Below, in pieces: positions 17,131 through 26,033 of a stretch of 64,000 nucleotides of DNA (positions are counted from its first letter, which is position 1; every line of letters starts with the position of its first letter). The notes beneath the pieces were generated by a model, which was not told where the DNA came from, ran no database searches, and was given only the letters and a program-made list of their open reading frames with translations. Location of the stretch: NCBI RefSeq assembly GCF_030268965.1, contig NZ_BSSE01000005.1:62001-126000 (forward strand). Reading direction: 5' to 3'. Source of the DNA: Microtetraspora sp. NBRC 16547 (GTDB lineage: Bacteria; Actinomycetota; Actinomycetes; Streptosporangiales; Streptosporangiaceae). Position numbers and translations under genes: made by a program.

Positions 17131-19962
17131 ATGAAGCGCAAGCACGACGCCGCAGCACACTCGCATCGCCTTCCTCCTACCGACCCGACCACCCTTACCG
17201 CCCTCGACGCGGTCGCGCCCGGTTCGGTCAGAGCCAGGGCCAGCGACCGGCTGGGACTGGCGCACGACGCGTCGCACTATCTGCTCACCCCGCAGGCGGT
17301 GCTCGTGCCGCAGAACGCCGACCAGGTCGCGGCGCTCATGCGCGCCGCCGCCCAACTCGGCCTGGGTGTGACGTTCCGTTCGGGAGGAACGAGCCTGAGC
17401 GGGCAGGCCGGCACTGAGCAGCTGCTGCTCGACGTCCGCCGCCACTTCCGCGCCGTCGAGGTGCTCGACGGTGGCGCCCGGGTGCGGGTCCAACCCGGCG
17501 CCGTGCTGCGCCACGTCAATGCCCGGCTTGCCCCCTACGGCCGCAAGCTCGGCCCCGACCCGGCCAGCGAGTCGGCGTGCACCATCGGCGGTGTCGTCGC
17601 GAACAACTCCAGCGGCATGACCTGCGGCACCCACGCGAACACCTACCAGACGCTCGAGTCGATGACTCTCGTGCTGCCCAGCGGCACCGTGATCAACACC
17701 GCGGACGCCGACGCGGACGACCGGCTGCGCGCCCTGGAGCCCGCCCTGACCACGGCGCTGGAACGCCTGCGGGACCGCATCCGCGGCAATCCGGAGTCGG
17801 TCCGGCGGATCACCGCCCAGTTCGCCATGAAGAACACCATGGGATACGGGCTCAACAGCTTCCTCGACCACACCGCGCCCGCGCAGATCCTCGCCCACCT
17901 GGCCATCGGCAGCGAAGGCACTCTCGGGTTCGTCGCCGAGGCCGTGTTCCGGACCGTCCCGGTTCACTCCGCCGCGACGACCGGACTGGTCGTCTTTCCC
18001 ACGCTGCGCCAGGCGATGGCGGTCATGCCGGATCTTGTCGCGGCCTCCCCTGCCGCCGTGGAACTGCTCGACGCGCAGGCCCTACGGGTGGCGCAGACCG
18101 ACCCGCAGGCTGACCAGATGTTGCGTTCCCTGCCTGTGGACCGGCATGCGGCGCTGCTCGTGGAATGGCAGGAGCCCGACCCCGACCAGCTCGCCGTACG
18201 AGAGAAGGACGCGCAGCGGATCTTCGACGGTTGGGAGCTCGCCGTCCCGGCCCGTCTCAGCCGCGCCCCTCGCGACCGGGCCGGGCTGTGGCACATCCGC
18301 AAGGGCCTCTATACCGCCGTCGCCGGTGCCCGTCCCAGCGGCACTGTCGCGCTGTTGGAGGACGTGGCCGTGCCGGTGCCCGCGCTCGCCGACCTCTGCG
18401 ACGACCTTTCCGAGCTGTTCGACCGGCACCGCTACGAACGCAGCGTCATCTTCGGTCACGCCAAGGACGGCAACCTGCACTTCATGCTCAACGAACAGTT
18501 CGGTGCGGGCGACGAGGTGCGCCGCTACGCCGACTTCACCGAAGAGATGGTCGACGCCGTCCTCGCCCGCGGCGGGACTCTCAAGGCCGAGCACGGCACG
18601 GGGCGGGTGATGGCACCGTTCGTGCGCCGGCAATACGGCGACGAACTGTTCGACGTGATGCGGGACATCAAGCGGCACTGCGATCCTGCCAGCGTCCTCA
18701 ACCCCGGTGTGCTGCTCACCGACGACCCGCACGCGCATCTGCGCCACCTCAAGCCCGTGGTCAGCGTCGAGCCCGAGGTCGATCGGTGTGTCGAGTGCGG
18801 CTACTGCGAGCCGGTGTGCCCCAGCCGTGACCTGACCACCACTCCACGGCAACGCATCGTCCTGCGCCGGGAACTCGCCATCGCCCAGGCATCCGGCGAC
18901 ACGGCGCTTGTCCGGCAACTCGAACGCGAGTACCGCTACGACGCCGTGGACACCTGCGCCGTAGACGGCATGTGCGCCACCGCCTGCCCGGTGCTCATCA
19001 ACACCGGCGACTTGACCAAGCGCCTGCGGGCCGAGCACAACGGCCGTGCCGTGCAAGGAGTGTGGAGCACCGCCGCACGCCACTGGGACGCCACCACCCG
19101 GGCCATGAATCAGGCCCTGGACATAGCCGCCGTGACGCCCACGTTGGCGGAGGCCGCGAGCAGGGCGGCCCGCGCGATCGGCGACCCCGACGTCGTGCCC
19201 GCCTGGAGCCGCGACCTGCCCCGCGGCGGCAGCCCGCGCCGCGCCGCGCCCGACCCAGCCGCTGACGCGGTCTACCTGCCGTCGTGCCTCAACACCATGT
19301 TCGCCCCGGCCGACGGCGGCCCCGGCGTCATGGCGGCGGTGCGCAGGCTCGCCGACCGCGCCGGAATCCGGCTGCACATCCCCGAAGGCGTGGGTGACCT
19401 GTGCTGCGGCACGCCCTGGTCGTCCAAGGGCCTGTCCGCCGGATACGAGATCATGCGGCGACGAGTCCGCGAGACCCTCGCCGTCGCCACCGACGACGGC
19501 CGGCTCCCGGTCATCGCCGACGCCGCCTCCTGCACCGAGGGCTTCCATCGCCTCTTCGCGGGCGGTGCACCCCACATCGAGGTCATCGACGCCGTGACCT
19601 TCGTGGCCGACCGCATCCTGCCCCACCTGCCGCCCGGCCGACGGCTGCCGTCGCTGGCCCTGCACCCGACCTGCTCCTCCGTCAGACTCGGACTCGACAC
19701 CGCGATCGCCCGCATCGCCGACGCCATCGCCGAACGCGTCGTCGTCCCCGACGGCTGGCAGTGCTGCGGCTTCGCCGGCGACCGCGGTTTGCTGCACCCG
19801 GAACTCACCGCGTCGGCGACCCGTGGCGAGGCGCAGACGGTAGCCGACACCGAATACGCCGCCCACGCCTCTGTCAACCGCACCTGTGAGATCGGGATGA
19901 CCCGAGCCACTGGCCGGACCTACCACCATCTGCTGGAACTACTCGACCAGATCACCGCCTAA
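17131..19962 (+). CDS. FAD-linked oxidase fused to Fe-S/CCG domains (lactate/2-hydroxyacid dehydrogenase type)
   Basis: A 943-residue fusion. Residues 55-250 form an FAD_binding_4 domain (TFRSGGTSLSGQAG, CTIGGVVANNSSGM). About 250-540 is the FAD-oxidase C domain with GTLKAEHGTGRVMAP. About 550-620 carries two Fe-S motifs, CVECGYCEPVCP and CAVDGMCATACP. Two cysteine-rich CCG domains end the protein (DLCCGTPWSSKG and WQCCGFAGDRG). This architecture is that of D-lactate dehydrogenase/glycolate oxidase-like enzymes that feed electrons to quinones at the membrane face. The ATG has AGGGG 5 nt upstream. Downstream of a pyruvate-plus-lactate-yielding pathway, lactate oxidation is the most economical role. 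Confidence 0.87.
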   Translation: MKRKHDAAAHSHRLPPTDPTTLTALDAVAPGSVRARASDRLGLAHDASHYLLTPQAVLVPQNADQVAALMRAAAQLGLGVTFRSGGTSLSGQAGTEQLLLDVRRHFRAVEVLDGGARVRVQPGAVLRHVNARLAPYGRKLGPDPASESACTIGGVVANNSSGMTCGTHANTYQTLESMTLVLPSGTVINTADADADDRLRALEPALTTALERLRDRIRGNPESVRRITAQFAMKNTMGYGLNSFLDHTAPAQILAHLAIGSEGTLGFVAEAVFRTVPVHSAATTGLVVFPTLRQAMAVMPDLVAASPAAVELLDAQALRVAQTDPQADQMLRSLPVDRHAALLVEWQEPDPDQLAVREKDAQRIFDGWELAVPARLSRAPRDRAGLWHIRKGLYTAVAGARPSGTVALLEDVAVPVPALADLCDDLSELFDRHRYERSVIFGHAKDGNLHFMLNEQFGAGDEVRRYADFTEEMVDAVLARGGTLKAEHGTGRVMAPFVRRQYGDELFDVMRDIKRHCDPASVLNPGVLLTDDPHAHLRHLKPVVSVEPEVDRCVECGYCEPVCPSRDLTTTPRQRIVLRRELAIAQASGDTALVRQLEREYRYDAVDTCAVDGMCATACPVLINTGDLTKRLRAEHNGRAVQGVWSTAARHWDATTRAMNQALDIAAVTPTLAEAASRAARAIGDPDVVPAWSRDLPRGGSPRRAAPDPAADAVYLPSCLNTMFAPADGGPGVMAAVRRLADRAGIRLHIPEGVGDLCCGTPWSSKGLSAGYEIMRRRVRETLAVATDDGRLPVIADAASCTEGFHRLFAGGAPHIEVIDAVTFVADRILPHLPPGRRLPSLALHPTCSSVRLGLDTAIARIADAIAERVVVPDGWQCCGFAGDRGLLHPELTASATRGEAQTVADTEYAAHASVNRTCEIGMTRATGRTYHHLLELLDQITA

Positions 19963-20061
19963 CTAGTCCTAACTCGGTTGCTGGCGATCGGCCGCCGATA
20001 CATCGAGGCCGTACCGGTTGCCAGTTCTCGCCCCACCTGATCCACCTGGCGGCATCGTGGA

Positions 20062-20553
20062 CTAAAAGCGCAGGTCATCCGCCATATAGCGGCGGAGGAG
20101 TCGGGAGGACGGGCGTCGCACTCTCAGCCGTGGACCGGCGAGGAGTGCGACGAGGATCTGGGCGGCTCCGGCGGCGACGAGAGTCGCCTCGGCGCCGACG
20201 ATACCGATGATGGCGCCCCCGGCGAGCAGGCCGATGGACACCGCCCCGTCGTGCACGAGGCTCTCGGCTGCGAAGGCGGCCCGCCGGTCCGCGCCATCGG
20301 TGCGCGTGCTGATGAGCCGGTTGAGCGCACCGATGCCGAGCGGCATGGAGAAGCCGCCGAGCGCGGCCACGCACCCCAGGAGAACAAGGGACGACGCCAC
20401 GGCGGGTATGGCCATGAACGCCACGCCGAGAACGACCCATCCGGTCGCCATCGTCGCGAGCGCCGGCAGTCTCGGGACGAGCACCGGCGCCAACAGCGCA
20501 CCGGCGAGCGAGCCCATGCCGTACCCGGTCATGCCCGCCGAAATGAGCAGTCC
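20062..20553 (-). pseudogene. C-terminal remnant of an MFS transporter
   Basis: About 163 codons encode the last five or six helices of a major facilitator protein (GYGMGSLAGALLAPVLVPRL, then VLLGCVAALGGFSMPLGIG, ending in a polar tail). Upstream, on the same strand, the reading frame runs into unrelated DNA that encodes other fragments on the opposite strand. The N-terminal half and a credible start are missing. Confidence 0.6.
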
Positions 20554-20588
20554 GGGCGGCTCTTCGACCGGGACACGACGGGTGCTCG

Positions 20589-20883
20589 GCCGACGCCGGC
20601 CGGTCGTGCGCTGAGCGCCGAGGCGGCCCACGTTCTCGATCATCTGGGGCGGATCTTCGACCGCGCACGAGCCGCGGCGCAGGCCAGGACGTTCAACGTC
20701 GGCACCTTCAGCAGCCTCGCACCGTTGCTCTTCCCGGCGCTGGACGAGCTGTTCACGCTCCTGGCACCGGGCGACCGTGCCGCCAACGCCTTCACCCCGA
20801 GCACGCTGGCCCGGCTCCGAGCCATCAAGCGCGCCTGCGACCCACGAGGCACCTTCCGCAGCAACTTTCCCGTTCTCGGCTGA
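20589..20883 (+). pseudogene. Mosaic remnant: LysR-like piece joined to an FAD-oxidase C-terminus
   Basis: The open frame reads TPAGRALSAEAAHVLDHLG followed by NVGTFSSLAPLLFPAL. This resembles the linker and first strand of a LysR regulator, without its HTH. It then continues to RLRAIKRACDPRGTFRSNFP, which resembles the C-terminal tail of berberine-bridge (BBE) oxidases. The two pieces do not belong in one protein and no start is present. It looks like deletion-fused debris next to the MFS remnant. Confidence 0.45.
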
Positions 20884-20923
20884 CCGAAAAGTGTGTCCCC
20901 AGGCAACACCGGTCACGATCAGC

Positions 20924-21817
20924 TCAACCTCCGAGCGCGGTGAAGTCGTCCGGTGTCAGGCGGATGCGCCCGGCTTCCATGTTCTCCTCCAGGTGGCCGA
21001 GAGAACCCGTGCCGGGGATGGCCAGCATCACGGGCGAGCTCGCCAGCAGCCACGCGAGCGCGACCTGGGCGGTCGTCGCCCCATGCCGGGCCGTGACCGC
21101 CGCCATCGCAGTGGCGTCGATCGGACGGTGTCCGCCACCGAGCGGGAAGAAGGGCACGAAGGCGATCCCGTCCTTCTCACACTGCGCCGGCAGCTCGGCG
21201 TCACCCCGGTCCTGCACGTGGAAGCTGTTCTGCACGGCCGCCACCGGAGCGATCGCCCGCGCCTCGGCCAGCTGCGCGGCGTCGACGTTGCTGACGCCCA
21301 GGTGCCGGATCAGCCCCTCCTCGCGCAGTTCGGCGAGTGCCGCGAACCGGTCGGAGATCGACTCGCCGCCCGGGCCGCCCATGCCGCCGACCCGCAGGTA
21401 CACGAGGTCGAGCCGGTCGACGCCGAGGCTGCGCAGGTTGTCCTCCACCAGGCCGCGCAACTGGGCCGGGCCCGCCTCGCCACTCGGAACACCGCTGGAG
21501 TCGAGCAACGGCCCGACCTTCGTCGCGATCACGAGGTCGTCTCCATAGGGGGCGAGTGCCATGCGGATCAGCTCGTTCGCCACCACCCCCGGCCTTCGGT
21601 AGAACCACGCCGTGTCGATGTGGTTCACCCCGAGCTCGACCGCGCGGCGCAGTACGGCGATGCCCGTCTCGGGGTCGCGAGCGGGTCCCTGGAAGGTGCC
21701 GGTCGGAAGCCGCATGGCGCCGAAACCGAGCCGGTGGACCGGAAGGTCTCCCCCGAGAAGGAATTCACCGGTGAGCGCGGCCGGGGTTACCGGGTCTGGG
21801 TGCGTGTTCGTCGTCAT
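20924..21817 (-). CDS. Aldo/keto reductase
   Basis: A 297-residue NADPH-dependent AKR with a TIM-barrel layout. It shows GFGAMRLPTG near the N-terminus, the catalytic Asp/Tyr segment VNHIDTAWFYRRPGVVAN, Lys in VIATKVGPL, and RLDLVYLRVGG where the usual LxxxHxP histidine position is changed to an arginine-containing form. The cofactor region shows IPGTGSLGHLEENM. The ATG at 21817 is internal to a longer open frame but fits family length. It is divergent from an HTH regulator, with palindromes between them. The substrate is unknown. Confidence 0.85.
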   Translation of the reverse strand: MTTNTHPDPVTPAALTGEFLLGGDLPVHRLGFGAMRLPTGTFQGPARDPETGIAVLRRAVELGVNHIDTAWFYRRPGVVANELIRMALAPYGDDLVIATKVGPLLDSSGVPSGEAGPAQLRGLVEDNLRSLGVDRLDLVYLRVGGMGGPGGESISDRFAALAELREEGLIRHLGVSNVDAAQLAEARAIAPVAAVQNSFHVQDRGDAELPAQCEKDGIAFVPFFPLGGGHRPIDATAMAAVTARHGATTAQVALAWLLASSPVMLAIPGTGSLGHLEENMEAGRIRLTPDDFTALGG

Positions 21818-21854
21818 GTCGGTCAGCCTCGCGCAGATGAGAGGGCGGGCCAAC

Positions 21855-21900
21855 GCGATGGCAGCAAGCTGCCATCGCCCATAGGTGGCCATAATGGGCG
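21855..21900. promoter_or_regulatory. Palindromes between aldo/keto reductase and HTH regulator
   Basis: An 11-bp perfect inverted repeat (GCGATGGCAGC-AA-GCTGCCATCGC arms, 21855-21878) is followed by a CGCCCAT/ATGGGCG repeat (21876-21900) that overlaps a CATAAT box just before the regulator start. This looks like an operator region shared by both divergent genes. Confidence 0.6.
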
Positions 21901-21901
21901 G

Positions 21902-22567
21902 GTGACAGCCGATCAGGTCATCACCGTCCACGGTGACGCGGAGCTCATCGCCCGGGCCGGTCACCTGTTCGCCGGTACTCAGCGCGAGTTCGTGTGCGCG
22001 GCCCGCGATCTCGACACGTGGTCCCAGCCTGACGCGCGGCAGGCGATCAGCCGACGGATGCGCGGGGCAGACACGTCCGGCATCACGGTCGACAAGCTCG
22101 TCAGCCCGGCCGCTCTGGCCGACGAGGCCGCGCGGTCGCACCTCCGCGAGGTCGCGACCAGGGGCGCACGGGTGCGGATCAGCTCCGCACCGCTGCCGCA
22201 CGAGACGATCATCATCGACCGCCGGGTGATGATCCTCGCCGGACGCGGAGCGCCGGGCATGCGCGAGTTCACCGTGACCACCTCGCCCGTCCTGGTCGAC
22301 GGGGTGTACTCCCTGTTCCGTGCGGCCTGGGAGACCGCCACCGATCTGGCCGCCTATCTCCGCGGTGACGTGCCGCACCTCGACGCCGGCAGCCGGGCCG
22401 TCCTCCGCGCTCTCGGCGCGGGATACACCGACGAGAGCGCGGCGAGACAGCTCGGCCTCTCGTTGCGCACCTACCGGAGACGCGTCGCCGAGCTCATGGC
22501 CACGCTGGAGGCTGATTCCCGGTTCCAGGCCGGGCTGCGCGCGGGCGAGCTCGGCCTCACCGGGTAA
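21902..22567 (+). CDS. LuxR-type HTH regulator with an N-terminal PLD/TrmB-like domain
   Basis: A 221-residue protein. The C-terminal HTH (about 165-215) reads LDAGSRAVLRALGAGYTDES, AARQLGLSLRTYRRRV, a LuxR/GerE-like helix-turn-helix. The N-terminal 150 residues (VHGDAELIARAGHLFAGTQREF, key residues at the start; PHETIIIDRRVMILAG) resemble the PLD-like effector domain of TrmB/ANL-type regulators. GTG 21902 follows CATAAT by 6 nt, so translation is probably leaderless. It most likely controls the divergent aldo/keto reductase and itself through the palindromes at 21855-21900. Confidence 0.72.
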   Translation: MTADQVITVHGDAELIARAGHLFAGTQREFVCAARDLDTWSQPDARQAISRRMRGADTSGITVDKLVSPAALADEAARSHLREVATRGARVRISSAPLPHETIIIDRRVMILAGRGAPGMREFTVTTSPVLVDGVYSLFRAAWETATDLAAYLRGDVPHLDAGSRAVLRALGAGYTDESAARQLGLSLRTYRRRVAELMATLEADSRFQAGLRAGELGLTG

Positions 22568-22722
22568 CGGCCGGCCGCCCCACGCCCGGGCCGGGCGACA
22601 AGTGGTCCAGGAACTGGAGCCTTGAGGGGGCGCCGGGACTATCAGCCCGGGAATTTCCGCGATTCTGTCGTTCCCGGCTGCTATGAATTTCGCCATCACC
22701 CCCGACGATCAAGGGACGTCCG

Positions 22723-23115
22723 ATGGCGTTGGTCACTTTCCGTGATGAGACCGCGACGGGCAGGGCGCTGGACGAGTTCACGCTGCCCGGCCTGCCCGGG
22801 CAGATCTCCGCCCGCGAGCTGGTTCGGCTGCGCGTGCGGGAGGAGGTCGCCCGGCACAACGCGGCCCCGTCGCACCGTTTCCGCGGCCTGGTCAGGCCGA
22901 GCGACGCCGAGGCCGAGCTGAACGGCTACCGGATGAGCACCGCCCGCAGGCTCGACTGGGAGCGGCAGGCCGACGCCGCGGAGGCGGCGTTCGCCCGCAA
23001 CGGGTTCATCCTGCTGGTCGGCGAGCGGCAGATCGACGACCTCGACGAGGAGATCGACCTGACCCGCGACCCGGTGGTGTCCTTCATCAAGCTCGTCCCC
23101 CTGGTCGGAGGCTGA
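22723..23115 (+). CDS. Hypothetical protein, first gene of a DUF4132 operon
   Basis: A 130-residue soluble acidic protein I cannot assign to a named family. Its middle carries LPGQISARELVRLRVREEV, a short pattern that I recall from uncharacterised actinobacterial proteins next to DUF4132 genes. There is no signal peptide or membrane segment, and the C-terminus (VVSFIKLVPLVGG) is hydrophobic. It lies one base upstream of a 32-codon ORF and 96 bp upstream of the DUF4132 gene on the same strand. The three are almost certainly co-translated and may form one complex. Confidence 0.65.
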   Translation: MALVTFRDETATGRALDEFTLPGLPGQISARELVRLRVREEVARHNAAPSHRFRGLVRPSDAEAELNGYRMSTARRLDWERQADAAEAAFARNGFILLVGERQIDDLDEEIDLTRDPVVSFIKLVPLVGG

Positions 23116-23116
23116 C

Positions 23117-23215
23117 GTGGGTGTGATCGACGACGAACCGCGCCCAGCACCGTTCCTCCTCGCCGAGGACACCGCCATCACCGACCCGTCCATCACCCGC
23201 CAGATCAAGGAATGA
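23117..23215 (+). CDS. 32-residue small protein coupled to DUF4132
   Basis: GTG start, 32 codons, TGA at 23213-23215 overlapping the ATG of the next gene (ATGA). A GGAGG lies about 6 nt upstream of the GTG, inside the end of the preceding gene. The peptide starts MGVIDDEPRPAPFLLAEDTA and ends SITRQIKE. It is soluble, acidic and free of cysteines. Tight packing between two genes and a good ribosome-binding site argue for real translation. The function is unknown; a structural subunit, adaptor or coupling leader are all possible. Confidence 0.5.
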   Translation: MGVIDDEPRPAPFLLAEDTAITDPSITRQIKE

Positions 23216-25590
23216 CCCGCGTGCGTCTCTCTCCCACCGCATTGCAGCTGCACACGCTCTTGACCGACCCGGCCGCTGACGATCCGTACCCCCGGCCGGA
23301 TCCGTCCCAGCTCACCGCCTTCGACCTGGGCACGCTCCTGCCGTTCGCCTATCGGGCGCCGGTAGACAGGCACACGGCCATATCGATGAGGTTCGTGGTC
23401 GAGGACGCGGCCAGGGAGCGTCAGCCGTCGTTCACGCCGGAGGCGTGCGCCGACCTGTTCCTGGCGCTGGTGGACGGGCTGAAGACGCGCGAATGGTCCG
23501 ACCTGCCCCTGGCGGCGGCGGCCCTGGCGCGCTGCCCCGGCGGCCCGCCGCTCGCCGATCTCGTCGAGCCCGCGCGGACTCTGGTGCGCTTCCACCTCCA
23601 CTCCGGCCGTACCGAACATCCCTACGCGCTGCTGGCGGTGGCCGGGATCGCCGGGCTGGACGACGAGGCGGCCGCGGTGCTCACGGACGGCATGGGGCCG
23701 ATCGCGGCAGGCGAGATCGGCCTGCTCCTCGGCTGGGAGACGGAGCGCCGGGCCCTGCTGGCGGACGTTCTCCAGGAGGAGAGGTCCTACAACTGCCCTC
23801 CCCCGCTGCCGGATGCCTGGGAGCGGCTGGCCGCGATCCCGGAGTACACCGCCTTCGCCCGCACGTCGCTGGAGGCAGCCGAAGCCAGGGTCGCCGCGAT
23901 CCATGCGGGCGAGATTCCGTACCGCGCCGACCGTGCCTTCGACAACGCGGAGAAGGCAGCGCTCGGCCGGGCCGCACGGCTGGCGCTGTGGCGGGACGAG
24001 CCGTGGCTGCCCGGCCTGCTCGACCGGCTGCTGCGCGGAGTGGCGGTCGCGCCCACCGCGGCCAAGACCCTGCCCTCCCAGGGCCTGCTGTACGAGATCG
24101 CCCGCGCGGCCGAGGAGTTCCCGACCCCCGAGGCGGTCACCGCGCTGCGCGCCGCGCGGGAGGCGACGCGGCACGCGGGGGTGCTCAAACAGCTGGACCG
24201 CATGCTCAAGCGGATCGAGCGCGCGCTGGCCGACCGGGTCGAGGTGGCCTTCCGGATGCCGGACCTCGGGTTCGAGCCCGGCGGACGGATTCGGGTGCCC
24301 GTCGGCGAGCACACGGCCGTGATCTCCATCGGCGACGACGTCGAGCTGACCTGGTGGCAGGGCGAGAAGCGGCTCAAGGGGGCTCCCGCGGCGGTGCGGC
24401 GGGACCACCCGGACGAGGTCAAACGCCTGCGCGAACTGGCCGCGCAGGTCCGGCGGCAGCTGACCACGCTGGTCCGCGCGCTGGAGGCGGGATATCCGGG
24501 CGAGGCGGTCCATCCGTACGCGACCTGGCGCGAGCGGCTGGCGGAGCATCCGATCGCCGGAACCGTCGCACGGCGCCTGATCTGGGAGATCGAACTCTCC
24601 CCCGGACGCCGGCAGAGCATGCTGGGCGACACCGGGATCGGCGGGATCGAAGGGATCGCCGGAACCGAGCCGCCGCCCGACGCTCCGGTGCGGCTGTGGC
24701 ATCCGGCCCACGCCTCCCTCGACGACGTGCGTGCCTGGCGCGAGCGGATCACCGAGGAGCGGATCAGGCAGCCGTTCAAGCAGGCGTTCCGCGAGGTCTA
24801 CCTGCTCACTCCCGCCGAGGAGCGGGCCGGCGTCTATTCCAATCGGTTCGCGGCCCACGTCGTGGACTATCGAAAGCTGTACGCGCAGTTCAAGCAGCGC
24901 GGCTGGGCTGCCGACATGCTGGGCCCGTGGGACGGCGGCGACAACGGCGAGGCCCGGCGTGTGCTCACCGGGGGACGCTGGCGGGCGTCGTTCTTCCACG
25001 ACAACACCGACGGCTCGGGAGAGCACGCCACCACCGATCAGGTCCGGTTCCACCGCAACGCCGACGGCGAATGGCGGCAGGCGGCGCTCGCCGAGGTTCC
25101 GCGGCTGGTGTTCAGCGAGGCGATGCGCGACGTGGACCTGTTCGTCGCGGTCACGTCGATCGCCGCCGACCCGGGCTGGGCTGACCGGGGCGCCGACCGC
25201 CACCATGAATACTGGCGTTCGGCCGCCTTCGGACCGCTGCCGCCCTCGGCCGAGGTCCGCCGCGACGCGCTGGCCCGCCTGCTGCCCCGTACGGCCATCG
25301 CGGACCGCTGCACTCTGACTGACCGCTACCTGGTGGTCCGCGGCGACCTGCGGGCGTACAAGATCCACCTGGGTAGCGCCAACATCCTCATGGATCCCGG
25401 TGACGTCTACCTGTGCGTGGTCAGCGCGCCGGGCCAGGCGGCGGACCGGGTGTTCCTTCCGTTCGAGGAGGACGGCCGGCTCGCGCTGATCCTCAGCAAG
25501 GCGTTCCTCCTGGCCCGCGACGGCGAGATCGACGATGAGACCATCCTCAGACAGATCAAGGGGTCAACCGCCGGGCGGGCGATCGAGTGA
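23212..25590 (+). CDS. DUF4132 domain-containing protein
   Basis: A 792-residue soluble protein. The C-terminal 300 residues match DUF4132 (MolR/YehI-like): VRLWHPAHASLDDVRAWRE, QPFKQAFREVYLLTPAE, HVVDYRKLYAQFKQRGWAA and a final YKIHLGSANILMDPGDVYL. The N-terminal part is alpha-helical and HEAT-like (LVRFHLHSGRTEHPYALLAV). DUF4132 proteins are of uncertain function and have been noted in proposed conflict systems with MoxR/vWA partners. No such partners occur here. The ATG overlaps the stop of the 32-residue ORF. Confidence 0.78.
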   Translation: MTRVRLSPTALQLHTLLTDPAADDPYPRPDPSQLTAFDLGTLLPFAYRAPVDRHTAISMRFVVEDAARERQPSFTPEACADLFLALVDGLKTREWSDLPLAAAALARCPGGPPLADLVEPARTLVRFHLHSGRTEHPYALLAVAGIAGLDDEAAAVLTDGMGPIAAGEIGLLLGWETERRALLADVLQEERSYNCPPPLPDAWERLAAIPEYTAFARTSLEAAEARVAAIHAGEIPYRADRAFDNAEKAALGRAARLALWRDEPWLPGLLDRLLRGVAVAPTAAKTLPSQGLLYEIARAAEEFPTPEAVTALRAAREATRHAGVLKQLDRMLKRIERALADRVEVAFRMPDLGFEPGGRIRVPVGEHTAVISIGDDVELTWWQGEKRLKGAPAAVRRDHPDEVKRLRELAAQVRRQLTTLVRALEAGYPGEAVHPYATWRERLAEHPIAGTVARRLIWEIELSPGRRQSMLGDTGIGGIEGIAGTEPPPDAPVRLWHPAHASLDDVRAWRERITEERIRQPFKQAFREVYLLTPAEERAGVYSNRFAAHVVDYRKLYAQFKQRGWAADMLGPWDGGDNGEARRVLTGGRWRASFFHDNTDGSGEHATTDQVRFHRNADGEWRQAALAEVPRLVFSEAMRDVDLFVAVTSIAADPGWADRGADRHHEYWRSAAFGPLPPSAEVRRDALARLLPRTAIADRCTLTDRYLVVRGDLRAYKIHLGSANILMDPGDVYLCVVSAPGQAADRVFLPFEEDGRLALILSKAFLLARDGEIDDETILRQIKGSTAGRAIE

Positions 25591-25730
25591 TATTTCCCAA
25601 TAACACCAGAATAAGCAAATTCCCCATTCCCGAAATATCGCAATAACCGGCGGCGGATGACTCCCATTCTGATACGGCGGCGAAATGCGCGGGAAACGCG
25701 GCGGAAATGGCGGCTGCCTATCGTCCCGTC

Positions 25731-26033
25731 ATGCGGCTCACTCCACACGAACAGGAACGCCTGCTCATCCACGTCGCCGCGGGGGTCGCCCGCGACCGCA
25801 GGGAGAGGGGGCTCCGCCTCAACCACCCCGAGGCCACCGCGATCATCGCGTCCTTCCTGTTGGAGGGCGCGCGGGACGGCCGTAGCGTGGCGGATCTGAT
25901 GGACGCGGGCCGCAAGGTGCTCCAGCGCCAGGACGTCATGGAGGGCGTCCCCGAGATGCTGGAGTCCGTGCAGATCGAGGCGACCTTCCCTGACGGCACC
26001 AAGCTCGTCACCGTCCACCGGCCGATCGCGTGA
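25731..26033 (+). CDS. ureA: Urease subunit gamma
   Basis: A 100-residue structural subunit of nickel urease, which hydrolyses urea to ammonia and CO2. It has the canonical start [20 protein letters not shown] and the family segment [21 protein letters not shown]. The ATG at 25731 gives the exact UreA N-terminus. No Shine-Dalgarno sequence is present and TATCGT lies 6 nt upstream, so the operon mRNA is probably leaderless. The 140 bp upstream is unusually AT-rich and should hold the operon promoter. It overlaps ureB by GTGA. Confidence 0.95.
   Translation: MRLTPHEQERLLIHVAAGVARDRRERGLRLNHPEATAIIASFLLEGARDGRSVADLMDAGRKVLQRQDVMEGVPEMLESVQIEATFPDGTKLVTVHRPIA

Noticed and set aside
22696-25368. 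890-codon antisense frame opposite the DUF4132 operon
   Set aside because: Low-complexity Arg/Gly/Glu composition and no motif. The plus-strand genes have clear family similarity and coupled starts.
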